From Thiotrichaceae bacterium (GTDB lineage: Bacteria; Pseudomonadota; Gammaproteobacteria; Thiotrichales; Thiotrichaceae), in NCBI GenBank assembly GCA_015490895.1, contig WFWY01000054.1:1-36747 (forward strand): a stretch of 36,747 bases of DNA, in the 5' to 3' direction. Below, one piece after another: positions 14,224-22,706 of the stretch (the stretch's first letter is position 1; each line of letters starts with the position of its first letter). The translations under genes and the position numbers were made by a program. Below the pieces are notes generated by a model. That model was not told the origin of the DNA. It searched no databases and saw only the letters and a list, made by a program, of their open reading frames with translations.

Positions 14224-17067
14224 ATGATACGGAAAAGGGGAAATTTTGTGAAAAACCGAATGGCACAGCAAGTTGCACCACAGAGTACTGCACGGAAGAC
14301 TGCGCTTGGAATAGCGATTTCAATGGTGTTGACTTACCCCGCTGCCTTGCAGGCTCTGGGTCTTGGTGAATTGCACTCATCTTCTCAGTTGAATCAGCCA
14401 CTTAATGCACAAATTGATTTGTTATCCACGAATGCCAAAGAAGCCAGTCAGCTACAGGTTCGTTTGGCTTCTCCTGATGTGTTTAGCCGGGTCGGCATTG
14501 ATCGTCCTGCTTTTCTGGATAATCTTAAATTTACACCAGTGATCCAAAATGGCAAGCCAGTGATCAAGGTGACATCTGACGTGCCGATTTCAGAAACCTT
14601 TTTAAACTTTCTGCTGGAAGTTAGCTGGCCACAAGGGCAGTTGCTGAAAGAATACACGGTGTTGCTTGACCCGCCTGTACTCATGAATACCGGTAGTGAG
14701 ACAGCCGATAATGCAGCAACGGTTCGGGCAGAGCCTAGATCGGCAGGTGTGATCAAACGTGATCGGGAGGCAGAGCGTCAGCTTGCTGAGCAACAGCGTC
14801 AACGCCAAATACAGATACAGCGTCAACAGGCACAAGTCGGTCAGGAGTTTGAACAACAGGCACGAGCTGTACTCGCTGACGATACGACGCCTCCTGCACG
14901 CACATCAGGAAGTACCAGGTACCGTGTTAAGCGCGGGGATACCATAAGTCGTATTGCTTCTCGTTTACGCTATCGTGGTGTGACTAACAGTCAAATGATG
15001 GTTGCCCTGTTTAGAGCAAATCCGGATGCGTTTATTAAAGACAATATAAACTATCTTAAGTCGGGTGCTTTGTTAAGCAAGCCAGCTCGCTCTGAGGTGT
15101 CGCAATATTCATCGGCTGAATCCAGTCGGCTTGTTAAACAGCATTATGCTCAATGGAAAAAATATCGTTCCGGCCTTGCTGCGAAAACAGTAGCACAAAC
15201 ACCGGTAAAACAAGCTACAGGAGCCTCTGCGACGTCGGCTGGGCAGACACCGCAAAGCAATAATCAGGCAAACTTGAAGGTTGCCGGAGCAGACGGCAGC
15301 AAGACAGCTACCTCTGGACAGGTTTCGGCTACGGCAACTGCTGCGTTGCAAAAAGAGCTTACGCTGGCTCAGGAAGCCTTGGCAAGCAGTAAGTCCGAAA
15401 ATGCAGAGTTGCGTTCTCGTGTGATGCAGCTTGAGGCAATTATTCGCAAGAAAGAGCGTTTGATTGTACTGAAGAATGACCGCCTGGCAAAACTGGAAGC
15501 ACAGCTAGCTGGTAAGACAGCAGAATCTCCTGCTTCCGTCAAGGCTACAGGAACAGCAGCGCCACAGCCCCCCGTCAATGAACCGGAGGATCTGGCAACA
15601 CAGGTTGCTAATCAGGATCAGCAGAGCAGCAATCGCATTATACGTGGGGAAGAAGGCACGGCAGAGACACAAAAACAGGAGACGGTTTCCCAGGCAGATG
15701 TAAATACTGTACTGAATAATACAGCGGATACTGTTGATGACAAGGATGAAAAGACGGAAGCAAGTCCGTTTGTCGCGGAAGAAAAGGAGACCAAAGTCGG
15801 CATTCTGGAGTTATTATCATCACCTCTGGTTGCAGCGATTGGTGGTGGTGGTTTATTGGCCTTGTTATTAGGCTGGCTACTCATGAGAAGATCTGCGAAG
15901 GCTCCAGAAGATGATATTCAGGATGAAGCCTATGCAGATCACGAGAATGAAGATGATTCCTTTGATGAAGATATAACCTCGCAAGATAGTGAGAGTGACG
16001 CTGGTTTTGATACACAGGCTCAAGTTGCGTCAGGAGCATCCGGTGCTTTTGATAGGAGGGAAGAAGCAACGGATGGCGGAGATGCAATCGACAGTATTTT
16101 GTCGGGTGATGACACGATCGAGGAAGATGAAGTTTTGCAGGAAGCAGATGTCTATATTGTTTATGGCCTGCATGAGCAGGCTGAAGATGAGCTTAAAAAA
16201 GCCATTTCAAAAAATCCAGACAAACTGGAATACCGGTACAAGCTCATTGAGAACTATAAAGCAGCTAATGATCCAGAGTCCTTTGTATCAACGAGTAAAG
16301 AGTTTTTAAAGGCCGCAGTAGAGCATAAAGAGGATAGCGTGCGACCGCTCTGGGACAAGATTGTCAGTTGGGGCAAAGAAGTGGCTCCTGAAAATGAACT
16401 GTTTGCCGAGGGTGCTTCACTGAAACAGGCGATGGGCATGGTTGGCGGAGCAGCGGCAGCAGGTGCGGCAGTACAGATAGCCAGGGAAGCTTTTGCAGAT
16501 GATGGGGCTGATGATCAGGATCTGGATATTTCCGGTGTTGACGATGATATAGATGCGATGCTTGGTACGGATATCAGTGCAGATGATTTCGATCTGGAAG
16601 CGGATCTTGGTTTGGGTGATGATATCGACCTGGGTGACGATTTTGGTCTGGATGAGCTGGCTAGTGAAATAGAGAGCAGTGATATAGACCTGAGTGATAA
16701 TGTGCTGAGTTTTGGATCGACTGAAAAGAATACAGCACCCACAGCAGATGAGAGTGTATCCGGTCTGGATCTGGAAATTGACCAGAATACAGGGCTGGAT
16801 AAAATATTGCCGGAGGGGAATGCATATACTCCGGAAGAAAGTGGTTCTGGTGATGACAGTCTGGATGATGCCTTGTCATTCCTGGATTTATCCGATGATG
16901 ATGAAGAAATGCAGCAGGCACATATCAGTACGAAACTGGATCTGGCAAGAGCCTATCTGGATATGGGGGATGTAGAGGGCGCACGTCATACACTGGAAGA
17001 GGTGGTTATTGAAGGAAATGATGACCAGAAACGTGAAGCTGAGGAGCTGTTACAGCAAACAGGCTAA
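14224..17067 (+). CDS. fimV: FimV-like polar hub protein
   Basis: 947 residues. The N-terminus has an export signal ending near LQALGLGELH, followed by the conserved FimV periplasmic domain (SQLNQPLNAQIDLL, LKFTPVIQNGKPVIKV, LNFLLEVSWPQGQLLKEYTVLLDPP). A LysM peptidoglycan-binding domain begins YRVKRGDTISRIA at about 237; a coiled coil covers about 370-430; one transmembrane helix (GGGGLLALLLGWLLM) lies near 540-555. The cytoplasmic part is very acidic, with a TPR-like unit near 640-690 and the FimV C-terminal motif KLDLARAYLDMGDVEGARHTLEEV at the end. FimV marks the cell pole and supports type IV pilus function and c-di-GMP/cAMP signalling in Pseudomonas. A GTG at 14248 after AAAAGGGG is an alternative start. 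Confidence 0.95.
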   Translation: MIRKRGNFVKNRMAQQVAPQSTARKTALGIAISMVLTYPAALQALGLGELHSSSQLNQPLNAQIDLLSTNAKEASQLQVRLASPDVFSRVGIDRPAFLDNLKFTPVIQNGKPVIKVTSDVPISETFLNFLLEVSWPQGQLLKEYTVLLDPPVLMNTGSETADNAATVRAEPRSAGVIKRDREAERQLAEQQRQRQIQIQRQQAQVGQEFEQQARAVLADDTTPPARTSGSTRYRVKRGDTISRIASRLRYRGVTNSQMMVALFRANPDAFIKDNINYLKSGALLSKPARSEVSQYSSAESSRLVKQHYAQWKKYRSGLAAKTVAQTPVKQATGASATSAGQTPQSNNQANLKVAGADGSKTATSGQVSATATAALQKELTLAQEALASSKSENAELRSRVMQLEAIIRKKERLIVLKNDRLAKLEAQLAGKTAESPASVKATGTAAPQPPVNEPEDLATQVANQDQQSSNRIIRGEEGTAETQKQETVSQADVNTVLNNTADTVDDKDEKTEASPFVAEEKETKVGILELLSSPLVAAIGGGGLLALLLGWLLMRRSAKAPEDDIQDEAYADHENEDDSFDEDITSQDSESDAGFDTQAQVASGASGAFDRREEATDGGDAIDSILSGDDTIEEDEVLQEADVYIVYGLHEQAEDELKKAISKNPDKLEYRYKLIENYKAANDPESFVSTSKEFLKAAVEHKEDSVRPLWDKIVSWGKEVAPENELFAEGASLKQAMGMVGGAAAAGAAVQIAREAFADDGADDQDLDISGVDDDIDAMLGTDISADDFDLEADLGLGDDIDLGDDFGLDELASEIESSDIDLSDNVLSFGSTEKNTAPTADESVSGLDLEIDQNTGLDKILPEGNAYTPEESGSGDDSLDDALSFLDLSDDDEEMQQAHISTKLDLARAYLDMGDVEGARHTLEEVVIEGNDDQKREAEELLQQTG

Positions 17068-17124
17068 ATACCGTATTGATTAGTTTAGCAGCAGCCCTGT
17101 CTGTGTGCTTCCATGAAATACTGA

Positions 17125-17150
17125 AAAACCGGGGCAACCCGGTTTTTTTG
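17125..17150 (+). terminator. Intrinsic terminator after fimV
   Basis: AACCGGG (17128-17134), a GCAA loop, and CCCGGTT (17139-17145) followed by T residues form a compact terminator with a stable GNRA-type loop, 58 bases after the fimV stop. Confidence 0.92.
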
Positions 17151-17200
17151 TGCTTGCCTTTTTTGAAAATGAAGCCTGCATGCTCTACTATCCTGCCCCT

Positions 17201-17992
17201 ATGAAAATTATTGCTTGTATCGAATATGATGGAACACATTATTGTGGCTGGCAGCGCCTGAGTCATGCCCCTTCCATACAGGAAGAAGTGGAAAAAGCAC
17301 TTTCCAGTATTGCAAACCACCCCGTCGAAGTAGTGTGTGCAGGACGGACAGATAGCGGAGTACATGCCATTGGCCAGGTGATACATTTTGAGACTGAGGC
17401 ACAGCGCTTGTTGAAAGCCTGGGTGCTTGGCACGAATACCTTGTTACCGGATGATATCGCAGTAATCTGGGCTCAGGAGGCTTCAGAAGTAGAGGCGGAT
17501 GCCGGGTTTAGTGCCCGCTTTAGTGCTTATTTACGTCGTTATCGTTATGTGATTCTCAACCGTCGTGCACGTCCTGCCCTGTTAGCGAATAAAGTGGGCT
17601 GGGTGTTTGAACCCCTTGATGAGTATGCGATGCACGAAGCTGCACAGTTGTTGCTGGGGGAGCATGATTTTAGCAGCTTTCGTGCTTCGGGTTGTCAGGC
17701 AAAGCATGCTAACAGAGAACTCGTTGCCATTGAGGTTTCACGAGAGGGCGACTTTATTTACGTTGATATAGCGGCCAATGCTTTTTTACACCATATGGTG
17801 CGGAATATTGTTGGAACGTTGATCGAGATAGGTAAGGGTGAGTGGCCCATCAATTTTATGGCTGAGCTGTTGAGCCTGAAAGATCGTAAAAAAGCAGGTC
17901 CAACGGCTCCACCGGGTGGTCTGTATTTTGTGCATGTACATTACCCGGAAATTTATCAGTTACCGGACGATTATCACTTGCCTGGCTTTTAG
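17201..17992 (+). CDS. truA: tRNA pseudouridine synthase A
   Basis: 263 residues. TruA converts uridines 38-40 in the anticodon stem-loop to pseudouridine. The N-terminal MKIIACIEYDGTHYCGWQ and the catalytic motif CAGRTDSGVHAIGQ, whose Asp is about residue 51, are clear; FLHHMVRNIVGTL and the C-terminal PTAPPGGLYFVHV block are also diagnostic. The ATG at 17201 gives the usual TruA start; it has no good ribosome site, and in-frame ATGs exist upstream at 17180. The fimV-truA order is common in gammaproteobacteria. The stop lies only seven bases from the stop of the convergent gene. Confidence 0.95.
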   Translation: MKIIACIEYDGTHYCGWQRLSHAPSIQEEVEKALSSIANHPVEVVCAGRTDSGVHAIGQVIHFETEAQRLLKAWVLGTNTLLPDDIAVIWAQEASEVEADAGFSARFSAYLRRYRYVILNRRARPALLANKVGWVFEPLDEYAMHEAAQLLLGEHDFSSFRASGCQAKHANRELVAIEVSREGDFIYVDIAANAFLHHMVRNIVGTLIEIGKGEWPINFMAELLSLKDRKKAGPTAPPGGLYFVHVHYPEIYQLPDDYHLPGF

Positions 17993-17999
17993 ACGTCTT

Positions 18000-18329
18000 T
18001 TAGTTCTGGCGGGTTTCCAGGTCAAACAGGGTCATGTCGCCTTCCAGGTTGAGATGCATGGCATAGGCATTGGGTACGCGCGAAAGAATATAAGCTGCCA
18101 TTAATGTGGCGGTTTCCCGGTTGTTCGTCTCAAGTGCAGTGAGGATTCGGTCTGCTACGATCTGGCAGCGTTGTAGCTGGTTGGGGTTTTCTACCCAGGT
18201 TCTACTCATTTGGTAACCTGTATCCATGTCTTTATCCAGCATGGAAAAATATTCTTCAGCATCAGTGATGATATCGTCAGGAACGTGGATGTCCTGCACA
18301 TGTTCATCCACAAAAATTTTTAATATCAT
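18000..18329 (-). CDS. Conserved hypothetical protein
   Basis: 109 residues from the ATG at 18329; the frame stays open further upstream but that part lies antisense to the dioxygenase gene and is low in quality. The protein is soluble and acidic, mostly helical, with the notable segments EEYFSMLDKDMDTGYQMSR, WVENPNQLQRCQIVADR and AAYILSRVPNAYAM. I have the impression of similar short proteins in other gammaproteobacteria, without a named function. It is convergent with truA and divergent from the PKHD-type dioxygenase gene, sharing a 37-bp start region. No signal peptide or membrane helix. Confidence 0.75.
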   Translation of the reverse strand: MILKIFVDEHVQDIHVPDDIITDAEEYFSMLDKDMDTGYQMSRTWVENPNQLQRCQIVADRILTALETNNRETATLMAAYILSRVPNAYAMHLNLEGDMTLFDLETRQN

Positions 18330-18366
18330 GGTAAGCTTCGCTATCTGTCGGAACGGGGTATTGTAC

Positions 18367-19041
18367 ATGCTGTTTGCCATAAAAGAAGTCCTGAATGAAC
18401 AACAACTTTCAGTAGTACAGAAACTACTGGAAAAAGCGCACTTTGTGGATGGAAAGTTATCTGCCGGAAAGGAAGCGGAAAAGGTCAAAAATAATGAGGA
18501 ATTAGCACAGCAAAGCCCTTTGCATCAACAGCTTAACCAGATCATTATGACCACACTGTTACAACATGAAGAATATCAGCGGGTGGTGTTACCCCATCGT
18601 GTTGCTACTCCCTTTTATGCTCGATATACCGCGGGAATGGGCTACGGCTTTCATGTAGACAACCCTGTTATGGGGCCAGCAGGGCAACAGTATCGCAGCG
18701 ATGTTGCGACTACGGTTTTTCTGAACCAGAAAACAGCGTACAAGGGTGGGGAGATTTGTATTAAAACGGCCTTTGGAGAGCAACAGGTAAAACTGGAGGC
18801 AGGTGATGCGGTCGTTTATCCGGCGAGCAGTTTGCATCAGGTTAATAAAATAACAGAAGGTCAGCGCCTGGTCGCTGTGATTTGGGCACAAAGCCTGGTT
18901 AGGGATGACCAGAAAAGAACCTTGTTGTATGAGCTATCCCGCGCTCGTGATGTCTTGCTGGAGAAGCAGCCAGAAAATGACGAAACCCGGCATGTTAGCC
19001 ATGTATATTCCAATCTGGTAAGGATGTGGAGTGAGCTGTAA
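18367..19041 (+). CDS. PKHD-type Fe(II)/2-oxoglutarate dioxygenase (PiuC/YbiX-like)
   Basis: 224 residues, full length for the PiuC/YbiX family. The iron ligands are seen in FHVDNPVMG (His 96, Asp 98) and SLHQVNKITEGQR (His 157), with Arg 167 as the 2-oxoglutarate anchor; HRVATPFYARYTAGMGYG precedes the iron site as in relatives. In other bacteria these genes accompany TonB-dependent iron receptors and respond to iron, and the substrate is not settled. Here no iron receptor is adjacent. The ATG at 18367 gives the family start MLFAIKEVLN; an open frame extends upstream but overlaps the divergent gene. Confidence 0.92.
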   Translation: MLFAIKEVLNEQQLSVVQKLLEKAHFVDGKLSAGKEAEKVKNNEELAQQSPLHQQLNQIIMTTLLQHEEYQRVVLPHRVATPFYARYTAGMGYGFHVDNPVMGPAGQQYRSDVATTVFLNQKTAYKGGEICIKTAFGEQQVKLEAGDAVVYPASSLHQVNKITEGQRLVAVIWAQSLVRDDQKRTLLYELSRARDVLLEKQPENDETRHVSHVYSNLVRMWSEL

Positions 19042-19090
19042 GGTAAGGGAAGAGACTTCTAAAACACATCCGGTAATTGAGGCCGCCACG

Positions 19091-19276
19091 TTATTTTCCG
19101 GTTCTAAAGCCACCACCACCGCCACCATAGTAGACACCACCATAGCTGCCTGCACGCACACTTTTATCTTCTTGCACTGTTGTTACTTTTTTAAGGCCTG
19201 TGCCAACATCGAAATAGGTAAATCCGGCAGCGCCCAGGGTAAGTGCTGCAAATAAAAGTGTAAAGGCACGTGTCAT
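19091..19276 (-). CDS. Small glycine-rich exported or membrane protein of the DUF4178 operon
   Basis: 61 residues. Residues 3-18 are hydrophobic (a signal peptide or membrane anchor), a short charged middle follows (TTVQEDKSVRAG), and the tail is a glycine/tyrosine run, GSYGGVYYGGGGGGFRTGK. AGAGG lies ten bases before the ATG, and the start is 15 bp after the stop of the 405-residue DUF4178 gene, so it is the third gene of that operon. The tail is low in complexity, which makes family searches hard. I do not recognise a function; the placement suggests an exported partner of the larger protein. Confidence 0.7.
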   Translation of the reverse strand: MTRAFTLLFAALTLGAAGFTYFDVGTGLKKVTTVQEDKSVRAGSYGGVYYGGGGGGFRTGK

Positions 19277-19291
19277 GTTTTTAGATACCTC

Positions 19292-20509
19292 TTAATGCAA
19301 GCTTGCCCAGCGTTTGCTAGTAAAAAAGTAACGGGAAACATAAAATATCAGGAAGCCAAGCATGCTAAGAAAAAACAGGTAGTTGAAATAACGGCTGCTG
19401 ATAACACCTTCCCGTACTATGAATTCAATCCCCGCCTGGAGCATGTTTGCAGGTGATTTTTTCTGCAGTACGGTGATTCGCAGTGAGTAGTTTCCTGGGT
19501 GGTCCAGCTTAAATCGTGCCTGGCCTTTTTGTTCCCGGCTATTGTCCTTTTTTTGCGACAGTTTGTCGGCAAAAGAAAAAACTTCTTTTTCTTCATCAAA
19601 CAAGGTGATATCGGTAATTTGCCAAAGAGAGGCATAGGGATTGTTAAAGGTGATTTCGGTAAGGTGTCTGGTCGTGTTAATTTGAAAGTCAAAAACAGTA
19701 ATGCCTGACGATAGTGATTGGGGTTTTTCATAGAGTACAGTGTTTCCGCCACCAAATAATGACAGGGCGAGCATAATAATGAGTGACAGCGCCAGAAATG
19801 GACGGCTGGCTTTTGAGAGTGTCTCACGCAATGGCGCCCGGAAAGGTTGAGCCGGGTGTATGAAGCTGCGGTGTGTCGTGTCTGTTACCGTGAAGCCGTT
19901 TTGGATGTCTTCAGGTTCAAGATACTCTGTAAGGTAGTACTCAAGCTCATTCTCCGTTTCTTCCAGCGTAAACAGATAGGGGGGCGAGATAGCATCACGG
20001 ATCAGGCTGGTGTCGCCGACCTTGGCAATCCAGGTTAGCTCACCGGCTACATAGGTTATTGTTGCCTGGTAGGCTTCAAAAAAAAGATAAGAGCGGTTAT
20101 TGACGTGCAGGCCTGTTTTGGGGCTTAAGTTTCGCATGTCCCGATCAGGCAAATAACGAACTCGCCGGGTAAAGGTGAAGTGCCCCAGTTGGTAGCTAAG
20201 CCAGGCATACCCATGAGTCTCTGAGTACAAATGCAAGTCTGTCCAGCGGTCGCCATAGGTAGAGACATAGGCGACCATGCCAATGATAGTAAAATGGACG
20301 CCCTTGATCTCACCTTCCATGCCGATTTCAAGAGGGCAGCCCTGAGGTTTGTTTTGTTCACTAAATTGTGCCAGTACCGCGTAGTCCTTGCGGGTATCCA
20401 TGACAGCACCGCAATATTCACAGTTCAGGGTGCGAATACGATGCCCTCCACCATATAAATTCAGGGGAGCCCCGCATTGTGTACACTGGATGCTTTTTAC
20501 TTTATCCAT
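19292..20509 (-). CDS. DUF4178 protein with zinc ribbon and two membrane helices
   Basis: 405 residues. A zinc ribbon is formed by Cys 9, 12, 30 and 33 (CTQCG ... CEYCG). DUF4178-like beta domains follow at about 55-115 and 130-190 (for example GDRWTDLHLYSETHGYAWLS). One hydrophobic helix lies at about 239-257 (FLALSLIIMLALSLF) and another near 375-397, separated by a beta-rich, probably periplasmic, region. The function is unknown; genes with DUF4178 domains have been noted next to PspA-like, polyamine-synthesis and DUF350 genes in other bacteria, none of which is seen here. It is the second gene of a minus-strand operon, 27 bp after the smaller DUF4178 gene. Confidence 0.8.
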   Translation of the reverse strand: MDKVKSIQCTQCGAPLNLYGGGHRIRTLNCEYCGAVMDTRKDYAVLAQFSEQNKPQGCPLEIGMEGEIKGVHFTIIGMVAYVSTYGDRWTDLHLYSETHGYAWLSYQLGHFTFTRRVRYLPDRDMRNLSPKTGLHVNNRSYLFFEAYQATITYVAGELTWIAKVGDTSLIRDAISPPYLFTLEETENELEYYLTEYLEPEDIQNGFTVTDTTHRSFIHPAQPFRAPLRETLSKASRPFLALSLIIMLALSLFGGGNTVLYEKPQSLSSGITVFDFQINTTRHLTEITFNNPYASLWQITDITLFDEEKEVFSFADKLSQKKDNSREQKGQARFKLDHPGNYSLRITVLQKKSPANMLQAGIEFIVREGVISSRYFNYLFFLSMLGFLIFYVSRYFFTSKRWASLH

Positions 20510-20536
20510 TGTTTATCGCTTGGTTTGCACCGCCTC

Positions 20537-21160
20537 TTATAGCGCGCTTCTAATCTCAAAAGGGTCAACCCATTCTCCCTTATAGGCTCGGGTCGTTTGC
20601 TCATAGTATTCCAGTGTTAATAATTGTCCACGCTTGTCGGAGAGGTGGGCATAGGGAAGAGACTCATTGACCCGAATAATTTCGGGCAGCTCACCTTCGA
20701 AACCTTCACATTGGCCTTCTCCAGTTTCGGTGACTTGCCAGTCAGTCTCATAAAGCTGTATGGATGCTCCAGGCTGGATGTCTGTATGTGAGGGTAATGC
20801 ATCTGCGGCAATATTCAGCGGTTTTTCAAAGGCAAAATCCCCCTCATCGACACTGATCCAGAATCCCTGTCCGCTATTGTCAACAGCCCACCATTCTTCC
20901 CAGAAGCCAACAGGGTGGCGATAGCGAACTTTTCCTACCGGGGTAAAAGAAGTGTGTTGATACTGAAACGGAGTCCCTAACTGGAGTAAACTGGGAATCT
21001 CACTGAGGACGGATTGTTTGCCAGCCAGTCTGACGGCATCATCCTCCAGAAATAATGTTGATCCACACGAGTCGCACACGGCTAACTTAGCGTATCGAAA
21101 GCTCAGTGGCAATTGGTTGCCACATTGTGGGCAGTTAATGACCCTGTTTTTTTTGTTCAT
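20537..21160 (-). CDS. Short DUF4178 protein with zinc ribbon
   Basis: 207 residues. Cys 10, 13, 29 and 32 (CPQCG ... CDSCG) form a zinc ribbon like that of the next gene. The remainder has the DUF4178 pattern: FTPVGKVRYRHPVGFWEEWW, then a second half with QLYETDWQVTETGEGQCEG and LTLEYYEQTTRAYKGEWVDP. No membrane segment. It and the 405-residue protein look like a soluble and a membrane-bound version of the same design. First gene of the operon, with its promoter presumably in the 361-bp gap upstream. The family function is not known. Confidence 0.8.
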   Translation of the reverse strand: MNKKNRVINCPQCGNQLPLSFRYAKLAVCDSCGSTLFLEDDAVRLAGKQSVLSEIPSLLQLGTPFQYQHTSFTPVGKVRYRHPVGFWEEWWAVDNSGQGFWISVDEGDFAFEKPLNIAADALPSHTDIQPGASIQLYETDWQVTETGEGQCEGFEGELPEIIRVNESLPYAHLSDKRGQLLTLEYYEQTTRAYKGEWVDPFEIRSAL

Positions 21161-21521
21161 TCAGGCAGTATAGCAAAAAGCACAGGGGAATCTGTTTGTC
21201 AGAAAGATCATTTTGGTTTTCTCAACCTGAAGCTATGATTTCAGTGAGGATAATAGGGAATAAGAGATTGGCTTAGCACGAGATTTTAAAAAATTCTGAC
21301 GTCATCCACAGGTTTAGTGAGCACTATTGTACTCAATTACCTTAGTGTAAGCGGGTGTTTTTTCAACCCGTGACAAATCAATATTTCACCCTCATGTATA
21401 CCGTCGTGAAGTCACGGATTCAGGATCAGGTTAATACTTGAATATTTATTCTTTGGTATACTGCTGCATTCAGAGGCTTCTCAATAGACTATTTCAATTT
21501 TAAACGAAGGAGTAAAAAAAG
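21161..21521. other. Divergent intergenic region
   Basis: No gene is supported in these 361 bases. It must hold promoters for the DUF4178 operon to the left and the DUF2853 gene to the right. A small hairpin CGTG-AAGT-CACG lies at 21405-21416, and a sequence resembling the dispersed element end lies at 21469-21484. Confidence 0.45.
21454..21462 (+). promoter_or_regulatory. Extended -10 promoter of the DUF2853 gene
   Basis: TGGTATACT fits the extended -10 pattern TGnTATAAT with one mismatch. It would start a transcript near 21469, about 53 bases before the ATG. No good -35 box is seen at normal spacing, as is usual for extended -10 promoters. Confidence 0.45.
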
Positions 21522-21851
21522 ATGAGTGATGTATATGATAAGGGTTTAGCGGATATCAAGCGTTATGATAATAATGTAGATACAGCGCTTGTCGCGGCCT
21601 TGGCTAAAAACTATGCTTTAGTAATGAACAATCGGGATGCTAGTGGCATAGCATGTAGCGACAAGAAAGAGCTGGAAACAGTAAAAAACAATTTCTTAAA
21701 GAAGAAACTGGGCTTGACGCTTGGTGATAGCGAGCTTGACGCCGCCATCGAAGAAGTCTGTAAAGTCATGTCGGCTGACAAGAAAAAATCCCGTTTGACT
21801 GCCTATTATCTTCTTGCAAAAAAGTTTGGCAAGGAATCGGTGTTTGTATAA
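21522..21851 (+). CDS. DUF2853 family protein
   Basis: 109 residues, a complete DUF2853 member: small, lysine-rich, helical. The family pattern is clear in DIKRYDNNVDTALVAALAKN, the NRDAS-x(8)-DKKELETVKNNFLKKKLGL stretch, the ELDAAIEEVCKVM helix and the closing KSRLTAYYLLAKKFG. No enzyme motif is present and the function is unknown. A good ribosome site (CGAAGGAG) and a plausible extended -10 promoter precede it. It is followed 50 bp later by coaE on the same strand. Confidence 0.92.
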   Translation: MSDVYDKGLADIKRYDNNVDTALVAALAKNYALVMNNRDASGIACSDKKELETVKNNFLKKKLGLTLGDSELDAAIEEVCKVMSADKKKSRLTAYYLLAKKFGKESVFV

Positions 21852-21901
21852 GGCGGTAATTTGTCGCAGGGTTTGAGTCGGAATTCCTGACAGTACGAGT
21901 G

Positions 21902-22495
21902 ATGAAAAAGATAGGGTTGACAGGTGGTATGGGCTGTGGGAAAAGTACCGCCGTGCGGTTTTTTCGGCAATATGATACTCCCATTATTGATGCTGATCAG
22001 ATTGCGCGACAGTTGGTAGAGCCGGGTGAACCACTATTGCAACGCATCACAAAGGTATTTGGGGAGCAGATTATCCGGCCCGGTGGAAAGCTTGACCGGG
22101 TGTTGCTCAAAAAACAGGTTTTTGCTCATAGTCACTTGCTGCACCAGTTGGAATCCATTCTGCACCCTGCTATTCGTCAGCGTATTATCCAGCAAATGCA
22201 ACAATACGGGGCCATGAACATTCCCTATATCATTGTGGATGTGCCACTGTTAGTGGAAAAAGGTTACGAAAACCTGTTTGATGCTGTTATTGTCGTAGAC
22301 TGTGAGCCTGAACAGCAGTTAGAAAGAATTGCTAAAAGGGATTTGCTGGACAAAGAACAAATTACGTCAATTATTGCGAAACAGGCAAGCCGAAAAGAAC
22401 GTCTGGAAATCGCCACGGAAACATTAGATAATAGCGGTTCAGTTGAGGCGCTTGCTGCTCAGGTAAAAGCATTGCATGTCAGGTTTTCCCGGTAA
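21902..22495 (+). CDS. coaE: Dephospho-CoA kinase
   Basis: 197 residues. CoaE performs the last step of coenzyme A synthesis, phosphorylating the ribose 3'-OH of dephospho-CoA with ATP. The P-loop GLTGGMGCGKST is at residues 5-16, the substrate-lid region DADQIARQLVEPGEP follows near 31, and VDVPLLVEKGYE and the CEPEQQLERIAKRD segment are typical. The ATG at 21902 is preferred; a GTG directly before it is possible. In many gammaproteobacteria coaE sits between pilD and zapD-yacG; here zapD is kept but pilD and yacG are not next to it. Confidence 0.95.
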   Translation: MKKIGLTGGMGCGKSTAVRFFRQYDTPIIDADQIARQLVEPGEPLLQRITKVFGEQIIRPGGKLDRVLLKKQVFAHSHLLHQLESILHPAIRQRIIQQMQQYGAMNIPYIIVDVPLLVEKGYENLFDAVIVVDCEPEQQLERIAKRDLLDKEQITSIIAKQASRKERLEIATETLDNSGSVEALAAQVKALHVRFSR

Positions 22496-22706
22496 ATTCA
22501 CAGGTTGCTCATAAAAGGAGTCTTTTCTGTTTTTTGGCATAGGTTAGACAGTAAGCTAACAAAGAGTGTTTGGTCGCTGGTGAGTTAACTGATAAAACAT
22601 AAAACAACAAAATACCTTTACGATTGCACTGTTGCCAGGGCATTTATCTAACTATAAATTAGGCGCAGTATTGAGAGGGTTATTAATAATAAGGATACCT
22701 TGAAGT

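Noticed and set aside
18330-18488. N-terminal extension of the conserved hypothetical on the minus strand
   Set aside because: It is antisense to the start of the dioxygenase gene and Ser/Phe-rich; the internal ATG at 18329 gives a sensible protein.
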